Source: an uncultured Bacteroidales bacterium
GTDB taxonomy: Bacteria; Bacteroidota; Bacteroidia; Bacteroidales; Muribaculaceae
DNA length: 52,343 bases
NCBI GenBank assembly: GCA_945829225.1
Contig: CALZTY010000013.1
Span: 1 to 52,343, forward strand
Direction: 5' to 3'
Made by a program: the position numbers and the translations under genes. Positions 50,691-52,343 of the stretch are shown in pieces. The notes under the pieces were generated by a model. That model saw only the letters and a program-made list of their open reading frames with translations. It was not told the origin of the DNA and ran no database searches. Numbering within the stretch: position 1 is the stretch's first letter; each line of letters opens with the position of its first letter.

Positions 50691-50726
50691 AAAAAAGAGG
50701 AGACTGCGGTGGGCAGCCTCCTCTTT
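50691..50726 (-). terminator. terminator of the methylmalonyl-CoA mutase gene
   Basis: AAAGAGGAG-a-CTGC pairs with GCAG-c-CTCCTCTTT (50694-50726), followed on the minus strand by a T run. Confidence 0.88.
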
Positions 50727-50750
50727 GTGCGGGATTATGTCGCGAGATGC

Positions 50751-52343
<1,593 letters not shown>

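Overview
The window looks like a Bacteroidales chromosome, most likely from the family Muribaculaceae. This is inferred from gene content and promoter style; no rRNA is present to prove it. Support: many starts are preceded by the Bacteroidetes sigma-70 -7 element TAnnTTTG, often with a TTTG -33 element 19-20 nt upstream. Shine-Dalgarno sequences are mostly absent. Typical families are present: DUF6249 and DUF4493 proteins, a PG0541-type protein linked to an RND pump, a TonB-dependent receptor, and an ArsF/ArsG arsenical operon. Codons are GC-rich in most genes, while the leucine-rich-repeat gene and its downstream spacer are visibly more AT-rich. I saw no tRNA, rRNA, insertion sequence or CRISPR array.

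Layout. 53-1380 (-): ECF sigma operon with two small membrane proteins. 1565-4634 (-): fur-like regulator, purA and a DUF1015 gene. 4844-10627 (+): complete TolC/adaptor/RND efflux operon ending in a PG0541 protein. 10709-12522 (+): cytosolic BspA-like LRR protein built from 69-bp repeats, then a gene fragment. 12550-12842 (+): a promoter-to-terminator unit without a credible CDS, probably a structured RNA. 12998-17751: acidic single-pass membrane protein, membrane-anchored PP2C phosphatase and membrane Ser/Thr kinase with a FISUMP-like outer domain, interrupted by an opposed S1/P1 nuclease. 17931-18749 (-): RecA/RepA-like ATPase with an elaborate upstream region of inverted and tandem repeats. 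19019-20534 (-): second ECF operon, divergent from a TonB receptor (20642-22858) and a lipoprotein. 23817-28742 (-): mutS2, a chromate transporter pair and folC. 28824-30833 (+): type I pullulanase; 30834-31778 (-): MraY/WecA-like transferase. 31892-35064 (+): hisS, an LPS-kinase-like gene and a CDP-glycerol glycerophosphotransferase-like gene. 35249-41487 (+): three DUF4493 lipoproteins. 41614-47114 (+): cytosolic alpha-amylase, prs and valS. 47901-50628 (-): arsR, arsF, arsG, thioredoxin and ArsP-type permease. 50751-end (-): the 3' part of methylmalonyl-CoA mutase large subunit.

How they fit together. Much of the window is housekeeping: purine and PRPP synthesis, two aminoacyl-tRNA synthetases, folate, MutS2 and the propionate/succinate branch. 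Accessory blocks are envelope export (RND), surface glycans (pullulanase, phospho-glycosyl transferase, LPS kinase, phosphoglycerol transferase), surface lipoproteins and arsenical resistance. The best candidate for an undescribed system is the phospho-signalling neighbourhood at 12550-17751: a predicted structured RNA, an acidic membrane protein with a Thr/Ser-rich cytosolic tail, a tail-anchored PP2C and a transmembrane kinase with an outer sensor-like domain. Second-tier signals are the dyad-rich control region of the RepA-like ATPase, an inverted repeat wrapping the valS promoter, and the mosaic DUF4493 lipoprotein cassette.
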